From contig JANOBV010000027.1 of NCBI GenBank assembly GCA_031411835.1, positions 1 to 9,411 of the forward strand: DNA of 9,411 bases. Direction: 5' to 3'. A program made the translations under genes and the position numbers. Positions within the stretch are counted from its first letter, which is position 1. Every line of letters begins with the position of its first letter. The notes under the pieces were generated by a model that saw only the letters and a program-made list of their open reading frames with translations, had not been told where the DNA came from and did no database searches. Below, one piece after another: positions 6,284 to 9,411 of this stretch. The DNA is from JADKIH01 sp031411835. Its GTDB lineage: Bacteria; Bacteroidota; Bacteroidia; AKYH767-A; 2013-40CM-41-45.

Positions 6284-7006
6284 ATGAAATTAAGCATAAT
6301 CATACCCCTTTATAACGAGCAAGATCTTGTTCTTAAAGTTTTAGACGAATTGCAATCTGTTAATTATCCTTCGTTTTTAGAAGGGTATGAAATAATTATT
6401 GTCGATGATTGTTCGAAAGATCAGTCGTTCGAAAGAGTAACAGAATACATTTCTCTTTCACCAAATCGTCAATTCATTAAACTGTTTCGTCACGAAAAGA
6501 ATTCAGGTAAGGGTGCTGCTGTACGAACCGGTGTAAGCAAAGCATCAGGCGACGTATTATTGATTCAAGATTCCGATCTCGAACTTACACCGAAAGACAT
6601 TCCTTCGATGTTGATTGCGAAAAAAGAATTGGATGTTCCTTTTATAAATGGTTCAAGATATATTCCCGGAGTAATTCGTCCCCAATCATCATTCAAAAGA
6701 TATTTCTTTAACAAACTTTTTACATTGATCGCTTCGATATTTATAGATGTTCATATTACTGATGTTGCATGTGGATATAAACTTTTCGACAAAAGTCTTT
6801 TTGAAAAATTAAATCTCCGTGAAAATCGTTTTGGATTTGAAGCAGAATTAATTTTGAAATGCGGGCGATTTCAAAGAAACTGGATCGCAGAAGTTCCCGT
6901 TCGTTATTTCCCAAGAAATTTAGGTGAAGGAAAAAAACTCCGCAATATCGACGGATTAAGAATTTTTATGACGTTGATGAAGTATGGGTTATTTAGGATG
7001 AAGTGA
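6284..7006 (+). CDS. GT2 glycosyltransferase, DPM1/polyprenyl-phosphate sugar synthase-like
   Basis: This 240-residue enzyme is the second DPM1-like glycosyltransferase with a full motif set. It has KLSIIIPLYNEQ (2-13), the nucleotide site IIIVDDCSKD (37-46), GKGAAVRTG (75-83), the metal-binding DSD (96-98), INGSRYIPG (121-129), TDVACGYKLF (159-168), LRENRFGFEAE (178-188) and VRYFPRNLGEGKKLRNIDG (206-224). It resembles the protein at 4753-5478 along its whole length but is clearly diverged, so the two may use different sugars. No membrane helices are seen. I chose the ATG at 6284: the reading begins at the conserved first strand, and a TAnnTTTG element sits just upstream. The frame is open to a TTG at 6203, which would add 27 unconserved residues and run through the promoter. 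The gene faces away from scoB and converges on the membrane protein gene. Confidence 0.9.
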   Translation: MKLSIIIPLYNEQDLVLKVLDELQSVNYPSFLEGYEIIIVDDCSKDQSFERVTEYISLSPNRQFIKLFRHEKNSGKGAAVRTGVSKASGDVLLIQDSDLELTPKDIPSMLIAKKELDVPFINGSRYIPGVIRPQSSFKRYFFNKLFTLIASIFIDVHITDVACGYKLFDKSLFEKLNLRENRFGFEAELILKCGRFQRNWIAEVPVRYFPRNLGEGKKLRNIDGLRIFMTLMKYGLFRMK

Positions 7007-7009
7007 GAG

Positions 7010-7058
7010 AAAAGTCAAAAATTAGTCCCGATAGCTGTCGGGAGCAAAAGTCAAAATT
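7010..7058. repeat. Palindrome TCCCGATAGCTGTCGGGA between direct repeats
   Basis: The 18-bp near-palindrome at 7026-7043 has one mismatched pair (a possible G-U pair in RNA). The 11-mer AAAAGTCAAAA stands on both sides, at 7010-7020 and 7046-7056. It occupies the 83-bp convergent gap between the GT2 and membrane-protein genes, where a hairpin could end transcription from both sides, though no U-run follows directly. I recall closely related TCCCGATAGCTATCGGGA palindromes as dispersed intergenic repeats in Bacteroidota-related genomes. The flanking repeats could be remnants of a target duplication or simply a local tandem repeat. Confidence 0.75.
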
Positions 7059-7089
7059 GGATTAGGGTTTCATTACCTTACACTTACAA

Positions 7090-8904
7090 CTATTTTTTCG
7101 TATAAGACACTGCGTAGTCTTTTAAATAAACGTCTCTTAAAATAACATCATTCGCAAAGATCCGAACATGATCAGCATTAGAAAAAAGTGTATCGTTATA
7201 ATTTAAGGCAATTTGAATATCAGTCCATGTTTTTTCTTTCAAATATGTTTTTTTACAAAAATCAAAAGCCACAGTTTGAACTGGAATAGTATCTTTCTTA
7301 AATGCAAATACGCCCATGAATTGATCTGTGTTGATCGTTTCCAAGCAAAATATTTTAGCAGAAATATAAATTGAATCAATATTCATTTTTTGAAGATCAA
7401 AGAATGGAATATCTAATGGATGAGTATATGGATCATCCTTATCTAGAAACACATTCTTCTCTATAGGAAAGACTTCACTTTCATATTTTTTATAGTCAAA
7501 CTCTATTCTTTGCTTTCCTGGTTTACCATATGATGAAAGACCTTTCCTCGCTGCTGTGTAATCCGGTTCTTGCAACGACTCTATCCATCCAGGACGATAT
7601 GTTGTCGTAAGGAAATTGATCATATACGATTCTTTTGTATTGGAATCATAATGAATAAGGCCAATCATATACTGCCAATTTTGAAATGCGCCAACATAAA
7701 AAATAAATACAACTCCAATCACAACATATTTCATTCTGCTGAAATTTATTTTCAGATAGTGTAGTGTCGATGCAAGAGGAAGTGCGAGTAGCGGATAAAA
7801 ATCGATCAGTGGTCGTTGGCCATACGATCCACCATACCACCATGCCCACCACGACCATACAACATAAATTGTAATTAAGAATGTAAAGATCGCAGCAGAC
7901 TTAAATACTTTCTCCTTTCCTTTCATCAGGAATAAACCAACGATAGAAAGAATCATTATCGGCGAATAGATCAGCCACCCTTTTCTGAAACCAATCAATC
8001 CTTCAATGATGTGTGGATTATCCCAATAAAATCTTTCATTGTTATACGAAAAGAATAACCAATGACCTGTGATCTTATGCCAATACAATAATTGAGGAAG
8101 TCCAATGAAGAAAGCAATCACAATCATAATTACAAAATGTATTCTTCTATCCCAGAATAATTTTATTCTTTCAGTCCAAAAGTTTCCCGATTTAAATTCA
8201 TAAAGCACAAATGGAATTAAAAAGATAATCATTGTAGGACGAATGAGAATAATCAATCCATATATTAATCCAATGAGCAGCGATCTTGAATATGTTGCTT
8301 CTTTATACCATTTAACAATATTGTATAAAAGCACAGCCGTCAATGAAAACAAATAGCCGTGCGACATAACAGGTTGCCCTGTTGTGTACCACATCCAATT
8401 CGTACTGAAGTAAAGGCAGAGAATTGTTAATGCTGTTGTGGTGTCATCAAAATAAAAATGCAGGAATTTTCTTAGATAGAATACTCCAAGTACCAAAAAG
8501 AAAAACGCACTGATCATCATTGCTGTTTGGTAGGGCTGCGAGAATCCATCAGCTTCATAACCCATCATTGGTGCAATTACATTTGCGGTAAAGAAAAATG
8601 GTGCATACAAATAACACAAACCCATGGTCGTTTTAATAACCAATTTACCTGAGTCTGTAGTTGCCGGCCAATATTGATTTTGATAAACTTCGGGATTGGT
8701 TTCCGTAAACTCTAAGGTAATATCGTGATGAATGAACTGCGCAGGTAAATATGCATAGTAAGAAATTGCGTCATACTTTATGTATTCTTCTTTCCATGAA
8801 TGAAAATGAAAAAAGTATACCCACCAAAAAATAAAAACCATTAGCATAGAGATCATACTAATGGAAATTGGTTTTCTTTCAGAAATAGAAATTGGTTCGC
8901 TCAT
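7090..8904 (-). CDS. Multi-pass membrane protein, probable GT-C-type glycosyltransferase
   Basis: This is a 604-residue integral membrane protein. A first helix at about 17-35 is followed by an outward loop with YDAISYYAYLPAQF (44-57), whose acidic residue (D45) sits where GT-C enzymes that use lipid-phosphate sugars keep their catalytic Asp. Roughly ten more hydrophobic segments follow to about residue 410. An aromatic block, WSWWAWWYGGSYGQRPLIDFYP (350-371), resembles a loop common in this kind of Bacteroidota-related membrane protein. The last ~165 residues are hydrophilic and probably extracytoplasmic. The family is not one I can name, and the GT-C assignment rests on topology and the D45 loop. 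It starts 26 bp after scoA on the same strand, so they may be cotranscribed. Two nearby DPM1-like genes could supply its lipid-linked donor sugar. The N-terminus has a small repeat, PISISERKPISIS. Confidence 0.7.
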   Translation of the reverse strand: MSEPISISERKPISISMISMLMVFIFWWVYFFHFHSWKEEYIKYDAISYYAYLPAQFIHHDITLEFTETNPEVYQNQYWPATTDSGKLVIKTTMGLCYLYAPFFFTANVIAPMMGYEADGFSQPYQTAMMISAFFFLVLGVFYLRKFLHFYFDDTTTALTILCLYFSTNWMWYTTGQPVMSHGYLFSLTAVLLYNIVKWYKEATYSRSLLIGLIYGLIILIRPTMIIFLIPFVLYEFKSGNFWTERIKLFWDRRIHFVIMIVIAFFIGLPQLLYWHKITGHWLFFSYNNERFYWDNPHIIEGLIGFRKGWLIYSPIMILSIVGLFLMKGKEKVFKSAAIFTFLITIYVVWSWWAWWYGGSYGQRPLIDFYPLLALPLASTLHYLKINFSRMKYVVIGVVFIFYVGAFQNWQYMIGLIHYDSNTKESYMINFLTTTYRPGWIESLQEPDYTAARKGLSSYGKPGKQRIEFDYKKYESEVFPIEKNVFLDKDDPYTHPLDIPFFDLQKMNIDSIYISAKIFCLETINTDQFMGVFAFKKDTIPVQTVAFDFCKKTYLKEKTWTDIQIALNYNDTLFSNADHVRIFANDVILRDVYLKDYAVSYTKK

Positions 8905-8918
8905 TTATGCGTATAAAA

Positions 8919-8933
8919 TAATTCTAAGAATTA
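8919..8933. repeat. Perfect 15-bp palindrome TAATTCTAAGAATTA
   Basis: Two 7-bp half sites surround a central A and overlap the scoA stop codon, in the 26-bp gap before the membrane-protein start. It could be a small operator or chance in AT-rich DNA; nothing else supports a role. Confidence 0.4.
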
Positions 8934-9411
8934 ATTTCTCTTTCTTACTGTACGTTGCTCAATACGCTTCTCATAATTTTCTCCTTTGAAAATTCGGTGA
9001 ACATAAATTCCCGGAGTATGAATCATATTTGGATCCAATTCTCCTGCAGGAACAAGTTCTTCTACTTCTGCAACAGTAATCTTTCCGGCCATTGCCATTA
9101 GTGGATTAAAATTTCTTGCTGTTTCATGAAAAATAAGATTGCCATGCGTATCACCTTTCCATGCTTTCACTAATGCAAACTCTGCATCGAAAGCCATTTC
9201 CATCAGATAATCTTTGCCGTTGAAATTGCGAACTTCTTTTCCGATCGCTACTTCTGTTCCAACTCCTGCCGCAGTAAATATTGCAGGCATTCCATATCCT
9301 GATGCAAGACATCTCGTTGCAAGTGTTCCTTGTGGAATTAAATCAACTTCTAATTCGCCCGACAGCATTTGTCTTTCGAATTCTGCATTCTCGCCTACAT
9401 AAGAAGCGATC
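8931..9411 (-). CDS. scoA: 3-oxoacid CoA-transferase, subunit A, 5' end outside the window
   Basis: This is the alpha subunit of the same class I CoA-transferase as scoB. The visible 159 residues are the C-terminal two thirds of a protein usually about 230 long. The frame is open to the window edge with SYVGENAEFERQ before LSGELEVDLIPQGTLATR, a segment highly typical of subunit A. Then come IPQGTLATRCLASGYGMPAI, FTAAGVGTEVA, FDAEFALVKAWKGDTHGNL and NPLMAMAGKITVAEVEELV, ending HTPGIYVHRIFKGENYEKRIEQRTVRKRN. There is no sign of damage. The first ATG in view (9366-9368) is an internal Met, not the start. The gene reads toward the membrane-protein gene 26 bp away rather than toward scoB, which is unusual for this pair. 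Confidence 0.93.
   Translation of the reverse strand, partial: IASYVGENAEFERQMLSGELEVDLIPQGTLATRCLASGYGMPAIFTAAGVGTEVAIGKEVRNFNGKDYLMEMAFDAEFALVKAWKGDTHGNLIFHETARNFNPLMAMAGKITVAEVEELVPAGELDPNMIHTPGIYVHRIFKGENYEKRIEQRTVRKRN

Noticed and set aside
7646..7858. Minus-strand short open frame within the membrane-protein gene
   Set aside because: It lies wholly in another frame of a long, well-supported coding sequence and has no start context or features of its own.

Overview
The window is AT-rich and gene-dense, with short intergenic gaps. It probably comes from a bacterium of the Bacteroidota/Chlorobiota/Ignavibacteriota side of the FCB group. The basis is indirect: genes mostly lack clear Shine-Dalgarno sequences, a promoter element of the TAnnTTTG type precedes one start, and the intergenic DNA carries two repeats (ATCTGCG arrays and TCCCGATAGCTGTCGGGA) of the kind I associate with these phyla. 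No rRNA, tRNA, CRISPR array or transposase was seen.

Left part (1-2873): two head-to-head copies of a fused two-domain peptide-type ABC ATPase gene. The left copy is cut by the window edge. The copies and the 222 bp between them form one inverted repeat, with arms of at least 998 bp meeting at 998/999. Arm identity is strikingly uneven: about 92% in the spacer, about 76% over the first ~347 coding bases, about 94% after that and 100% over the last 89 bp. This looks like an old inverted duplication that was later partly homogenised by gene conversion.

Middle (2917-4643): a GT2 glycosyltransferase whose stop codon overlaps the start of a STELLO-family (DUF288-type) putative glycosyltransferase. 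The GT2 has DAG where its family normally has a DxD-type metal site. The pair is the best candidate here for a little-described function.

Right part (4753-9411): two DPM1-like polyprenol-phosphate glycosyltransferases on opposite strands and a 604-residue GT-C-like membrane protein, interleaved with the two subunits of a 3-oxoacid CoA-transferase (scoA and scoB). These two genes are usually adjacent but here lie 2.7 kb apart. The inferred joint role of the sugar genes is to make lipid-phosphate-linked sugars in the cytoplasm and use them outside the membrane for glycan or glycoprotein assembly. The CoA-transferase belongs to ketone-body or short-chain acyl-CoA metabolism and has no evident link to the sugar genes.

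The two convergent gene junctions (4644-4752 and 7007-7089) each hold short repeats. No gap between genes exceeds 300 bp.
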